Below are positions 1 to 8,024 of a DNA stretch of 64,000 bases, one piece after another. Every line of letters begins with the position of its first letter. Position 1 is the first letter of the stretch. Source of the DNA: AP-16 sp046727735 (GTDB lineage Bacteria > Pseudomonadota > Alphaproteobacteria > Rhizobiales > Xanthobacteraceae). Both the position numbers and the translations under genes were made by a program. The DNA lies in assembly GCA_046727735.1 (NCBI GenBank), contig JBKPDF010000010.1:62001-126000 (forward strand), given 5' to 3'. The notes under the pieces are model-generated. The model saw only the letters and a list, made by a program, of their open reading frames with translations, was not told the origin of the DNA and ran no database searches.

Positions 1-1352
1 CCAAGCTGCTGGAACGCGAAGCCCGCGGGCGGCCGATTCGCATCGGGCTGATCGGGGCGGGCAAGTTCGGAACAATGTTTCTCGCCCAGGTGCGGCGAAC
101 GCCGGGCATGCATCTCGTCGGCCTTGCGGATCTGAATGTCCAGCGGGCGCGCAATCAGCTGCAAGGGTGCGGTTGGAGCGAACGACAGTATTCGGCGCGC
201 GATTTGGGCGATGCGCTCAAGAGCGGCAGCACGTTGGTGACCGCCGATGCCGAGGCGCTGATCGGGTTGCCGGAAATCGAGGTTGTGATCGAGGCGACCG
301 GCGATCCGCGCAACGGCATTCGCTTCGCGCTGGCCTCGATCGCGCACGGCAAGCACATCGTGATGGTGAACGTCGAAGCCGATGTGGTCGCCGGGCCGCT
401 CCTCGCCCGCAAAGCGCGGACCGCCGGCGTGATCTACAGCCTGGCATGGGGCGACCAGCCGGCGCTCATCTGCGAGCACGTCGATTGGGCGCGCGCCTGC
501 GGGTTCGAGGTCGTCGCCGCCGGCAAGGGCACGCGCTACCACCCGAGTTTCCATCGATCCACGCCCGACACGGTTTGGGAGAATTTCGGCATCGCGCCCG
601 ACAAGGCCGCGCGCGGCGGCATGAACCCCAAAATGTTCAACAGCTTCATCGACGGCACCAAGTCGGGAATCGAGATGACGGCGGTGTGCAACGCGACCGG
701 ACTCGTTCCGCAACCGGACGGTCTGTCGTTCCCGCCCGCCTCGGTTTACGACCTCGCGCGGATCTGCAAGCCGAGAAGCGCCGGTGGCGCGTTGGCGATC
801 GCCGGTACGACCGAGGTGGTATCGTCACTCAACCGGGACCGGTCGCCGGTGCAACATCATCTGCAGATGGGCACCTATGTGGTGATCAAGGCCGGCGACG
901 ATTACGTGCGCCATTGCGCCGAGGAATATCATCTGCTTCCGGACGACGATTTCGAGCACATTGCGCTCTACCGCCCGACCCACATGATCGGCCTCGAGCT
1001 CGGCATCTCGGTCGCCTCGATCGCGTTGCGCAGCGAGCCGACCGGAGCCCCGACGGGATTCCGCTCCGACGTGGTTGCGACCGCCAAGCGCAAGCTCGCG
1101 CGCGGCGAGATGCTCGACGGCGAGGGCGGCTATTGCGTCTGGGGCAAGCAGTGCCCGGCGGAGCGCTCGCTCGAGGCCGGCTTCCTGCCGCTCGGCCTCG
1201 CCCACAAGGTCAAGCTCAACCGTGACATCGCAGCCGGCGAGCCGTTGCGCTGGACCGACGTCGAGTGCGACCGCAACGACCTTGCCGTGAAGATCAGGCG
1301 CGAGATGGAATCTGCCTTCGCGGCGCCGAACGCGAAAACCGCGGCGGAGTAG
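1..1352 (+). CDS. SAF-domain NAD(P)-dependent oxidoreductase, 5' end outside window
   Basis: The reading frame is open from base 3, so the true start lies upstream of the window; about 449 residues are visible. A Rossmann dinucleotide motif (GLIGAGKFG, near visible residue 16) opens the protein. It is followed by a homoserine-dehydrogenase-like core and a C-terminal SAF-type domain (around KVKLNRDIAAGEPL). Relatives are annotated as Gfo/Idh/MocA-like or SAF-domain oxidoreductases of sugar-acid metabolism. The substrate cannot be told from sequence. It ends just before a double-hairpin repeat. The ATG at 75 lies inside the conserved Rossmann fold and cannot be the true start. Confidence 0.8.
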   Translation, partial: KLLEREARGRPIRIGLIGAGKFGTMFLAQVRRTPGMHLVGLADLNVQRARNQLQGCGWSERQYSARDLGDALKSGSTLVTADAEALIGLPEIEVVIEATGDPRNGIRFALASIAHGKHIVMVNVEADVVAGPLLARKARTAGVIYSLAWGDQPALICEHVDWARACGFEVVAAGKGTRYHPSFHRSTPDTVWENFGIAPDKAARGGMNPKMFNSFIDGTKSGIEMTAVCNATGLVPQPDGLSFPPASVYDLARICKPRSAGGALAIAGTTEVVSSLNRDRSPVQHHLQMGTYVVIKAGDDYVRHCAEEYHLLPDDDFEHIALYRPTHMIGLELGISVASIALRSEPTGAPTGFRSDVVATAKRKLARGEMLDGEGGYCVWGKQCPAERSLEAGFLPLGLAHKVKLNRDIAAGEPLRWTDVECDRNDLAVKIRREMESAFAAPNAKTAAE

Positions 1353-1358
1353 GCGAGC

Positions 1359-1461
1359 GTCGTTCCGGAAGCCGCGAAGCGGCTATCCGGAACCTATGAA
1401 CACCGATCGGACTGTGGTCATGGGTTCCGGGTTCGCGCCTTCGGCGCGCCCCGGAATGACG
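1359..1461. repeat. composite double-hairpin repeat, copy 1
   Basis: Two GC-rich hairpins flank a central ATGAACACC / GGTCAT-type inverted repeat. The outer ends are gtcgttccgg on the left and ccggaatgacg on the right. The right hairpin loop is ttcgcgccttcggcgcgcc. The same architecture recurs at 7890, 22049 and 39728. This type is common between genes in Bradyrhizobium-like genomes. It separates two convergent genes here and could terminate both transcripts. Confidence 0.8.
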
Positions 1462-1474
1462 TGGCGCAGGCAGT

Positions 1475-2152
1475 TCACCGGCCCAAATGCCGGCCCCAGA
1501 ACTCGAGCGCGCGCGACCAGGCGAGCTCGGCGGCCTGGCGCTCATGCGCGTCGAGCCGCTGCTCGTTCATGAACCCATGCTTGGCGTCGTAACGAAAGAT
1601 TTCGACGGACTTGCCCGCGGCTTTGAGCGCGGCTTCGAAATCGTTCACCGCTTTGGGCGTGCACCAATCGTCCTCGTTGGCGAAATGCGCCTGCAGCGGC
1701 GCGCGGATGTCCGCCGGCTTCGCGACGTTGCCGGGCGGCAGCCCGTAGAAGCAAACCGCCGCGGACAGCTCCGGGATGCGAATCGCACCCAAGATGGTGA
1801 CGGCGCCGCCCATGCAGAAACCGGTGAGCCCGACTTTCGCGCCGGCCAGTTTCAGGTACTGCGCGGCGCCGCGCACGATCTGATCCGTCGCATCGAGAAA
1901 ATTCAGCGAGCTCATCTCCCGGTTCGCCGCCTCGCTGTCGTGATAGGGCACGATCGTGCCCGCATAGAGGTCGGGAGCGAGCGCCTCGTAGCCCGCGGCA
2001 GCGAAGCGGTCGCAGATGCCCATGATCTGATCCTGCAGCCCCCACCATTCCTGAATCACCACGACGCCGGGCGCTTTGGCGCGTCCGGCCTTGGCCAGAT
2101 AGCCGACCGTGTCCTTGCCGTCCGGGCGCCTGAAGGCGATCTTCGTACCCAT
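1475..2152 (-). CDS. dienelactone hydrolase family protein
   Basis: A 225-residue alpha/beta hydrolase. The catalytic nucleophile is Cys113 in GFCMGG, and Glu35 in QEWWG matches the glutamate that gates the Cys in dienelactone hydrolases. An Asp (NEDDW) and a His (KHGFM) complete the triad. Family members hydrolyse lactones or esters, classically carboxymethylenebutenolide, in the cytoplasm; the real substrate here is unknown. The start at 2152 is chosen because AGGAAAG lies immediately upstream and family members begin at this point; a longer frame reaches 2203. It lies downstream of the S9 peptidase on the same strand with a gap of about 90 bp. Confidence 0.88.
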   Translation of the reverse strand: MGTKIAFRRPDGKDTVGYLAKAGRAKAPGVVVIQEWWGLQDQIMGICDRFAAAGYEALAPDLYAGTIVPYHDSEAANREMSSLNFLDATDQIVRGAAQYLKLAGAKVGLTGFCMGGAVTILGAIRIPELSAAVCFYGLPPGNVAKPADIRAPLQAHFANEDDWCTPKAVNDFEAALKAAGKSVEIFRYDAKHGFMNEQRLDAHERQAAELAWSRALEFWGRHLGR

Positions 2153-2242
2153 CTTTCCTCCGCAGCTTCGTCGGGCCAGCCAATGCTCGCGAGCTTGGCG
2201 CAATCTCTCGCCCCGCTCAACTCTGTGCGCGCCCGACGCGCG

Positions 2243-4150
2243 TTACGACGTGAGCGGGACCCGCAGCAGATTGATCGCGTAGAACAACAGTTCCGATTCG
2301 AGCGCCCGGCGAATGTGCTCGGCCTGCCGGAATCCGTGCTTCTCGCCCTCGAAGACCAGCAGACAGCTCGGAATGCCGCGCGCGCGCAACGCCGCGAACA
2401 TCCTTTGCGCCTGGTCGAGCGGCACCACCGGATCGTTCTCGCCATGGAGAAAGACGACCGGCGCGGAGAGTCGCTCGGCGAAATGGATCGGCGAGCGCTC
2501 GCGGTAAAGCGCGCTGCCGGGCCGGTAAGGCTCGATCAGCCAATCGAGATAATGCGACTCGAACTTGTGGGTGTCGGTGGCGAGCGCGACGAGATCGCTC
2601 ACTCCGTAATAGCTCGCGCCGGCCGCGAACGCGTCGTGGAACGTCAGCGCGCACAGGGTGGTGTAGCCGCCGGCGCTGCCGCCGGTCGCAATGAGTTTGT
2701 TGGGATCGACGTCGCCGCGGCTCGCCAAAAATTCGGCGCCGGCGATGCAGTCGGCGACGTCGGCAACGCCCCATTGCCCGTCGAGCTGCTCCCGATATTT
2801 GCGGCCGAAGCCGCTGCTGCCGCGATAGTTCACGTCGAGCACCGCGAAGCCCCGGCTGGTCCAGAACTGCAGCGATAGCTCGAGGGCCGCGCTCGTCGCC
2901 GAGGTCGGGCCGCCGTGGCTCTTGACGATCAGCGGCGGCCGCTCCGATGCCGGCGCCTGCCAGTCCGGATTGTGCGGCCGATAGAAAAAGCCGTAGGCCG
3001 TCTCGCCGCCGCCGGTCGGAAACCGGATCGGTTGCGGGACGGAGAAATAGCGTTGGAATCGTTCATAGCTCGCCGGCGGAATCGAATGCCGCACCGGGTT
3101 CAGGGCGCCGGATCGCAGATCGAACGTGGCGATTGCCGCGGCCGAGCTCGGCGTCGCGCAGCGCATCACCACCGTTGGCCCCGCCGCGCGCAGCCCGGAG
3201 ATCGACGCGAATTCCGTCCCATGATCGCGAGCGTCAAGTCTACGCAGATCGAGCGTTCCCAAGAACCACATGCCGTCGCGCGTGAACGAATAGATCATCG
3301 TCTCGGCCGAGACGAACGCATAGTTCGAAGCCGCGAATTGCCAGTGCGGGGCCGCGAACTCCGCGTCACGGGCAAGCACGTGCTCGGCAGCCGAGCCGTT
3401 CCATCGGTACAGGTTCCAGAAGTCGGTCGCGTCGGAGATGAAGAACAACGCGCCGGCGGGGGACCATTGCGGCTGCACGATCGAGATGTTTTCGCCCCCG
3501 GCGACCGTCTTGCGGTTCATCGGAGTGCCTGCCGCATCGAGTTCCGCGACGTGCAGATGGGTCCAGATCCACGGCATGTACGGGTGCCGCCAGCTCAGCC
3601 AAGCGAGCTTGGTTCCGTCCGGGTTGAGCGCGGGAGACGAATAGAAATCCCATCCGGAATCGAGCGTCGTCTCCGCGCCGGTTGCAAGATCGACCGCGAC
3701 GAGGGAGTTGATGGCATTCACCACGTCTCCGCCGGGATGTTCTTCGCGCACCACAATGAGACGATTGCGCCCAGCGTCCAGACAGATGTCGGCGAACAGG
3801 CCGGCGCTTGTCGTCAGCTTCCGCGGAGAATTGCCGGGCGCGAGCACGTAGAGCTGGCCGTCGGCGAAATGCACGAAATGAACCGTGCCCGCGTGCACCG
3901 CATAGGCACCGCCGCCATAGCTGTGCACCTGCGAGCGCGCATCGAAAGGCGGCGGCGTGATGTCTGCGGCATCGCTTCCGGGCACCGCTCGGACGATGAC
4001 GGTACGGCCCTTCTCGCGCGGCCGGCCTTCGAGCCAGTAGATCGCGTCGCCGTCGAGGCGCGGCTCCGCGAGCGAGACGGCCTCGGCGACGATCGCGTCC
4101 GCCGTGATCGGCGAATTCCACGATCCGAACGGGCCGGTTCGCCTGGTCAT
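2243..4150 (-). CDS. S9 family peptidase (prolyl oligopeptidase / acylaminoacyl-peptidase type)
   Basis: A 635-residue serine peptidase with an N-terminal beta-propeller-like half and a C-terminal alpha/beta hydrolase. The catalytic residues are visible: Ser502 in GGSAGG, Asp583 in GENDPVVP and His605 in GEKHGF. No signal peptide is apparent, so it is probably cytoplasmic and trims short peptides or acyl-peptides. The start at 4150 (MTRRTGPFGSW) is preferred over the in-frame 4264 because homology begins at GSWNSPITADAI. The gene is divergent from livH; the starts are 149 bp apart. Confidence 0.9.
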   Translation of the reverse strand: MTRRTGPFGSWNSPITADAIVAEAVSLAEPRLDGDAIYWLEGRPREKGRTVIVRAVPGSDAADITPPPFDARSQVHSYGGGAYAVHAGTVHFVHFADGQLYVLAPGNSPRKLTTSAGLFADICLDAGRNRLIVVREEHPGGDVVNAINSLVAVDLATGAETTLDSGWDFYSSPALNPDGTKLAWLSWRHPYMPWIWTHLHVAELDAAGTPMNRKTVAGGENISIVQPQWSPAGALFFISDATDFWNLYRWNGSAAEHVLARDAEFAAPHWQFAASNYAFVSAETMIYSFTRDGMWFLGTLDLRRLDARDHGTEFASISGLRAAGPTVVMRCATPSSAAAIATFDLRSGALNPVRHSIPPASYERFQRYFSVPQPIRFPTGGGETAYGFFYRPHNPDWQAPASERPPLIVKSHGGPTSATSAALELSLQFWTSRGFAVLDVNYRGSSGFGRKYREQLDGQWGVADVADCIAGAEFLASRGDVDPNKLIATGGSAGGYTTLCALTFHDAFAAGASYYGVSDLVALATDTHKFESHYLDWLIEPYRPGSALYRERSPIHFAERLSAPVVFLHGENDPVVPLDQAQRMFAALRARGIPSCLLVFEGEKHGFRQAEHIRRALESELLFYAINLLRVPLTS

Positions 4151-4299
4151 CGCGTTTCCGCGGATCGATTGTGCGCTGCAATTTACCGTTCCACGAAGGG
4201 CGGCTCGAAGCAATCCGCTGCCCTTGAGGTCCACCTGGAGCGCCACTAAGCTCGTGGCCGACACAAGCGGGACCGAACCCGCGGAAGGGGAGCGGGGGC

Positions 4300-5172
4300 A
4301 TGCTGGATTTCATTCAGCAGCTCGTGGGGGGCGTTGCGCTCGGCTGCGTCTACGGCCTGATCGCGCTCGGTTTCGTCCTCATCTACAAGGCCACGGAAGT
4401 CGTGAATTTCGCCCAGGGCGACCTGATGATGCTGGGCGGTTTCTTCGCATTCACCTTCCTGACTCAGCTCGGGCTCGGCTATTGGGTCGGATTGCCGCTG
4501 ACCGTGCTGGCGATGGCGGCGTTGGGCGCGCTGATCGAGCGCCTCGTGGTGCGGCCGATCCTCGGCTTTCCGCAATTCTCGATCGTGATGGTGACGATCG
4601 GCCTCGGATTCCTGCTGCGCTCCGTCGCCGGCATGATCTGGGGCACCGACGATCTGCAGATCGATACGCCGTTCAGCGGCGGCGTCGTGCGTCTCGGAGC
4701 ACTAGTGTTGGGACAGGACAAGCTCTCGGTCATCGTCGCCACCACTCTGCTGTGTCTGGCGCTCTGGCTCTATTTCAACAAGACGCGAATGGGCGTCGCC
4801 ATGCAGGCGACCTCGCAAAATATGCTCGGCGCCTACTACATCGGCATCCCGGTCAAGCGGGTGTTCTCGTTGATCTGGGCGATCAGCGCAGCGGTCGCGG
4901 GCTTCGCCGGCGTGCTGCTCGCGCCGATCGCCTTCATCCACACCAATGTCGGTTTTTTGGGACTCAAGGCGTTCCCGGCGGCGGTGCTCGGCGGATTCGG
5001 CAGCATCCCAGGAGCGCTCGTCGGCGGCCTCGTCATCGGCGTGGTCGAAACGCTCTCGGGCTTCTATCTGCCGGAGGGCTTCAAAGACGTCGCCGCCTAC
5101 ATCTTGCTGCTCGTGGTCCTGATGGTCAGGCCGGAAGGCTTGTTCGGCCTGCACCTGCACAAGAAGGTCTGA
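4300..5172 (+). CDS. livH: branched-chain amino acid-type ABC transporter permease LivH
   Basis: A 290-residue inner-membrane permease with about eight hydrophobic segments. It carries the typical LivH opening (QLVGGVALGCVYGLIALG), a NFAQGDLMML motif, and a C-terminal AAVLGGFGSIPGA loop for coupling to the ATPase. A strong ribosome site (GGGGAG) precedes the ATG. It is the first gene of a livHMGF operon with tight spacing (9 bp to livM). The presence of an acyl-CoA synthetase downstream suggests that the cargo may be an organic acid rather than an amino acid; that is inference. Confidence 0.93.
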   Translation: MLDFIQQLVGGVALGCVYGLIALGFVLIYKATEVVNFAQGDLMMLGGFFAFTFLTQLGLGYWVGLPLTVLAMAALGALIERLVVRPILGFPQFSIVMVTIGLGFLLRSVAGMIWGTDDLQIDTPFSGGVVRLGALVLGQDKLSVIVATTLLCLALWLYFNKTRMGVAMQATSQNMLGAYYIGIPVKRVFSLIWAISAAVAGFAGVLLAPIAFIHTNVGFLGLKAFPAAVLGGFGSIPGALVGGLVIGVVETLSGFYLPEGFKDVAAYILLLVVLMVRPEGLFGLHLHKKV

Positions 5173-5181
5173 CGGCCGGGC

Positions 5182-6333
5182 ATGCGCGCGATCTTCAAGA
5201 CCGACTACGACCAGGACATCCGGCTCATCAAGCACAGCGGCTATGCCTGGGCCTACGGGACCCTGCTCGCGCTCGTCCTGCTGGCGCCGCTGTTGGTCGG
5301 ATCGTATCTGCAGAGCCAGCTCGTATTCGTGTTCATCTATGCGATCGTCGGGGTCGGGCTCCTGATCCTCACCGGCTTCACCGGTCAAGTTTCCCTCGGC
5401 CACGCCGCGTTCCTGGCGATCGGCGCCTATACGACGGCGTATCTGCAGCGGCTCGGCGTGCCGTTCGTGGTGTATTTGCCGGCCTCGGCGCTGCTCGCCG
5501 GCGCAGTCGGGGTGCTCGTAGGCTTCCCGGCGCTGCGCCTCACCGGCATTTATCTGGTCATCGCCACGATCGCATTCGGATTCATCGTCGAGGAGATCGC
5601 AGCGCGCTGGGAAAGCGTCACCAACGGCAACGAGGGCATGCGGATCAGGGCGATCGATCTGTTCGGCTCGACCCTCGGTCGCGACGGCTACGGCTTCTAC
5701 TTGCTGTGTCTGGCGCTGTTGATCGCGGTCCTGCTCGGCGCGCTCAACCTGCTGCGCGCGCCGACCGGCCGGGCGTTTCTGGCCATCCGCGACAGCGAGA
5801 CCGCGGCGCGCAGCATGGGCGTCAACCTCGCGCGCTACAAGGTGATGGCGTTCTCGATCAGCGCGGCGATCACCGGGCTCGCCGGCTGTCTCTACGCGCA
5901 CAAGCTGTCGTTCGTCAGCCCGGAGATGTTCACGCTGCTGCTCTCGCTGGAGTTCATCATCGTGATCATCATCGGCGGCGTCGGCAGCCTGCACGGCGCG
6001 GTGCTGGGCGCGATCTTCGTGGTGATGGTCGACCCGTTCCTGACGCTGCTGAAGGACGACCTGCCCGGCGGCATCGGCCGGCTTGCCGGAGGCCTCGGCG
6101 CCTCGCCGGCCGCGGCCGCGGCGATCGAGGATACGCTTGCGCGAATCGGCGGCGCGGCCGGCCTCAAGGGCGCGATCTACGGCGTCATCATCATCGTGTT
6201 CATCCTGTTCGAGCCGCTCGGCCTTTACGGCCGCTGGGTCAAGCTGAAGCTGTATTTCCAGCTGTTCCCGCTCTACAAGAAAGCCACGTTCCGGCGGCAG
6301 AAGACCTATGTGAAATCGGAGCGCAACCGGTGA
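5182..6333 (+). CDS. livM: branched-chain amino acid-type ABC transporter permease LivM
   Basis: A 383-residue membrane permease, longer than the usual LivM of about 320-350 residues. The core motifs are present (TGFTGQVSLGHAAFLAIGAY, FRAP-like RAPTGRAFLAIRDSE, GGVGSLHGAVLGA). The extra length is an Ala/Gly-rich periplasmic insertion of about 40 residues near residues 290-330 and a basic C-terminal tail (KKATFRRQK). It overlaps the livG start by 4 bp (GTGA), which indicates translational coupling. Confidence 0.92.
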   Translation: MRAIFKTDYDQDIRLIKHSGYAWAYGTLLALVLLAPLLVGSYLQSQLVFVFIYAIVGVGLLILTGFTGQVSLGHAAFLAIGAYTTAYLQRLGVPFVVYLPASALLAGAVGVLVGFPALRLTGIYLVIATIAFGFIVEEIAARWESVTNGNEGMRIRAIDLFGSTLGRDGYGFYLLCLALLIAVLLGALNLLRAPTGRAFLAIRDSETAARSMGVNLARYKVMAFSISAAITGLAGCLYAHKLSFVSPEMFTLLLSLEFIIVIIIGGVGSLHGAVLGAIFVVMVDPFLTLLKDDLPGGIGRLAGGLGASPAAAAAIEDTLARIGGAAGLKGAIYGVIIIVFILFEPLGLYGRWVKLKLYFQLFPLYKKATFRRQKTYVKSERNR

Positions 6334-7088
6334 GCTGCCTCGCCGTCGAGAACCTCACGCTGCGATTCGGCGGACTTACCGCAATCGACGACGTGAGCTT
6401 CGAAGTGCGCCCGGGCGAGGTGTTCACGCTGATCGGGCCGAACGGCGCCGGCAAGACTTCGATCTTCAATGTCATTTCCCGGTTCTACCGGCCGAGCGCG
6501 GGACGCCTGTTCTTCGAGGATCGCGACATCAGCGCGGTGCCCGCGCACGAAGTGGCTCGGCTCGGCATCGCCCGCACGTTCCAGAACATCGAGCTGTTCG
6601 ACAATGCGACCGTGCTCGACAACCTGCTGGTCGGGCGCCACCGCCACCGCACGACCGATGCCTGGCAAGAGCTGCTGTTCCTGCCGAAGGTGCGGCGCGC
6701 CGAATACGCCCATCGCCGCAGGGTCGAGGAGATCATCGATTTCCTCGAGCTGCAGCGCTACCGCGAGCAGCTGATCGCCGGACTGCCGTACGGCGTGCGC
6801 AAGATCTGCGAGCTCGCGCGGGCGCTCTGCACCGAGCCCAAGCTGCTGTTGCTCGACGAGCCCTCCTCGGGGCTCAACGTCGAGGAGACCGACGACATGG
6901 CGTTCTGGATCCACGACATCCGCCGCGAGTTCGGCATCACCGTGCTGATGGTCGAGCACGACATGACACTGGTGAACCGCGTCTCCGACCGGGTGCTGGC
7001 CCTCAACTACGGCCGGGTGCTCGCGCTCGGCACCCCGCCGGAAATCCAGCGCAATCCCGAAGTTGCCGCCGCCTATCTGGGCGCCTGA
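6330..7088 (+). CDS. livG: branched-chain amino acid-type ABC transporter ATP-binding protein LivG
   Basis: A 252-residue ATPase. Walker A is GPNGAGKT near residue 36, Walker B is LLLLDEPSSGL and the H-loop is MVEHDM. The C-loop reads LPYGVRK instead of a canonical LSGGQ or LAYGQQ. The GTG start overlaps the livM stop (GTGA) and has GGAG about 8 bases upstream. The same frame stays open far back to 4104, but that upstream part only mirrors livH and livM and is not coding. It forms a heterodimer with LivF. Confidence 0.92.
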   Translation: MSCLAVENLTLRFGGLTAIDDVSFEVRPGEVFTLIGPNGAGKTSIFNVISRFYRPSAGRLFFEDRDISAVPAHEVARLGIARTFQNIELFDNATVLDNLLVGRHRHRTTDAWQELLFLPKVRRAEYAHRRRVEEIIDFLELQRYREQLIAGLPYGVRKICELARALCTEPKLLLLDEPSSGLNVEETDDMAFWIHDIRREFGITVLMVEHDMTLVNRVSDRVLALNYGRVLALGTPPEIQRNPEVAAAYLGA

Positions 7089-7097
7089 GGAGCGTAT

Positions 7098-7877
7098 ATG
7101 AGCGCCGCCGATCCGATCCTGAGTGTCAGCAACATCGAGACCTATTACGGGCGGATCATGGCGGTGCGCGGGGTGAGCCTCGAAGTGCCGCGCGGCGCCA
7201 TCGTCACCGTGCTGGGCGGCAACGGCGCCGGCAAGACCACGATTCTGAAAACGATCTCCGGCGTGCTCGATCCGCTGAAGGGAACCGTGGAATTCGACGG
7301 TATGCGCATCGACCGCCTCGATCCCGACCGCATCGTGCGGCTCGGGCTTGCCCATGTGCCGGAGGGCCGCGAGATCTTTCCGTTCCTGACCGTGCGGGAA
7401 AACCTGCTGATGGGCGCCTTCGCGCGCCACGACGCCGACGCGGTAACGGCAGACCTCGAGCGCATCTTCGGGTATTTCCCGGTGCTCAAGGCGCGGCTGC
7501 ACCAGCTCGGCGGCCTGCTTTCCGGCGGCGAGCAACAGATGCTGGCGATCAGCCGCGCATTCATGAGCCGGCCCAAGCTGCTGCTGCTCGATGAGCCCTC
7601 GCTCGGCCTCTCGCCGCTCTTGGTGCGCGAGATTTTTTCCATCATTCGCCGGCTCAATTCCGAGCAAGGCATCGCCATGCTGCTGGTCGAACAGAACGCC
7701 AAGATGGCGCTCGAGACCGCGCAATACGGCTACGTGCTCGAAGTCGGCAGGATCGTGATGGCGGATTCATGCGAGCGCCTGATGCAGAGCCAGGACATCC
7801 AGGAGTTCTATCTGGGCGCCAAGGAGGCCGGCGCCCGCGGCGAGCGGCGCTGGAAAAAGCGCAAGGTCTGGCGCTGA
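7098..7877 (+). CDS. livF: branched-chain amino acid-type ABC transporter ATP-binding protein LivF
   Basis: A 259-residue ATPase with Walker A GGNGAGKT (near residue 41), the signature LSGGEQQ, Walker B LLLLDEPSLGL and the H-loop region LLVEQNA. It starts 9 bp after livG with GGAG in front of the ATG. The C-terminus carries a basic extension (RRWKKRKVWR) beyond the usual length of about 235 residues. It is the last gene of the tight permease/ATPase group; the acyl-CoA synthetase follows after a repeat. Confidence 0.93.
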   Translation: MSAADPILSVSNIETYYGRIMAVRGVSLEVPRGAIVTVLGGNGAGKTTILKTISGVLDPLKGTVEFDGMRIDRLDPDRIVRLGLAHVPEGREIFPFLTVRENLLMGAFARHDADAVTADLERIFGYFPVLKARLHQLGGLLSGGEQQMLAISRAFMSRPKLLLLDEPSLGLSPLLVREIFSIIRRLNSEQGIAMLLVEQNAKMALETAQYGYVLEVGRIVMADSCERLMQSQDIQEFYLGAKEAGARGERRWKKRKVWR

Positions 7878-7889
7878 CCCAACGAAACG

Positions 7890-8010
7890 GTCGTCCCGGC
7901 CAGTCAGCGCAGCTGGCGGAGCCGGGACCCATGAACACCGAATTGTGTGATATGAATAGGTGGTGTTCATAGGTTCCGGGTTCGCCGCTTCGCGGCGCCC
8001 CGGAATGACG
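7890..8010. repeat. composite double-hairpin repeat, copy 2
   Basis: Left hairpin gtcgtcccgg...gccgggacc, central arms ccatgaacacc...ggtgttcat, right hairpin ggttccggg...ccccggaatgacg. The inner 9-bp arms ATGAACACC/GGTGTTCAT are perfectly complementary in this copy. It sits between livF and the acyl-CoA synthetase inside a same-strand run, so it may modulate readthrough or mRNA stability. Confidence 0.85.
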
Positions 8011-8024
8011 CTTTCGATGGGGAT

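Noticed and set aside
4702..5994. Minus-strand frame of 430 codons opposite livH/livM
   Set aside because: Glu/Arg/Asp/Gln-rich complement of two membrane-protein genes without any domain.
4104..7088. A 994-residue plus-strand frame ending in livG
   Set aside because: Only the part from the GTG at 6330 is coding. The upstream part overlaps livH and livM in another frame and is Arg/Gly/Ala-rich shadow sequence.
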